64,000 bases of DNA from NCBI GenBank assembly GCA_030562195.1, contig CM060203.1, positions 8,012,208 to 8,076,207 of the forward strand. The letters run 5' to 3'. The notes under the pieces were generated by a model. That model was given only the letters and a program-made list of their open reading frames with translations, was not told the DNA's origin and ran no database searches. Positions 63,901 to 64,000 of the stretch are shown here, piece after piece. A program made the translations under genes and the position numbers. The DNA is from Nipponacmea schrenckii (taxonomy: Eukaryota > Mollusca > Gastropoda > Lottiidae). The stretch's first letter is position 1, and each line of letters opens with the position of its first letter.

Positions 63901-64000
63901 ACATGTCACAAAATATATCTATCTACATCAATTGTATTTGACTAAATAACAGTTTAAAATAATGTGAATATTAAGTACCGAATAGAGATAAGAAAAACCC
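60985..64000 (+). other. ERG intron 2, last part in window; no supported feature
   Basis: This is AT-rich sequence with short low-complexity open frames on both strands. The third PAS-domain exon of the channel was looked for here and not found, so the intron continues past the window edge. Confidence 0.55.

Noticed and set aside
43396..64000. Third PAS-domain exon of the ERG channel
   Set aside because: I looked for a frame resembling SCFLCLVDVVPVKN after an AG and found none; the open frame at 60736 does not match it.

Overview
The window is AT-rich, intron-rich animal DNA, best explained as a lophotrochozoan and most likely a mollusc. The evidence is long introns with GT/AG boundaries, an ERG-type potassium-channel gene, a V-SINE-like tRNA-derived SINE, and a 'TATGCCCAC...(CCGT)n' interspersed element of a type I associate with mollusc genomes. 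The organism call is an inference; no species marker is present.

Layout. (1) 1247-6962 (+) carries the 3' part of a gene for a very large Ser-rich, apparently disordered protein: one 3.9-kb exon, then five small exons, a stop codon and a polyadenylation signal. I could not name the family. It carries five EGLASY-type repeats and a set of tyrosine motifs of the kinds bound by SH2 domains. (2) 7.4-13.8 kb is intergenic, with a 114-nt imperfect hairpin (12960-13073) and a weak TATA/Inr candidate (10829). (3) 13876-43395 (+) holds the first two coding exons of an ERG (KCNH2-type) voltage-gated K+ channel: the N-terminal cap and the first part of the PAS (eag) domain. They are separated by a 29.2-kb intron. 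Exon lengths and phases match human KCNH2 exons 1 and 2 as I recall them. The rest of the channel lies beyond the right edge; intron 2 exceeds 20.6 kb.

The ERG introns contain most of the accessory sequence. Intron 1 has a 36-bp minisatellite (27 units, accidentally open in one frame), a broken transposase-like ORF and a minus-strand SINE. Intron 2 has a 41-bp minisatellite (14 units), a three-unit A-rich-linked repeat cluster (52312-55190) bounded by an apparent target-site duplication and rich in ETS/CRE/YY1-like motifs, a 161-bp tandem-unit element (56.65-57.6 kb), a MITE with 22-bp terminal inverted repeats (60343-60721) and, directly beside it, an orphan exon-like open frame (60736-60961).

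No rRNA, functional tRNA, CRISPR array or prokaryotic feature was seen. The two genes have no evident functional link. Most long stretches are intron or intergenic DNA in which I can support nothing.
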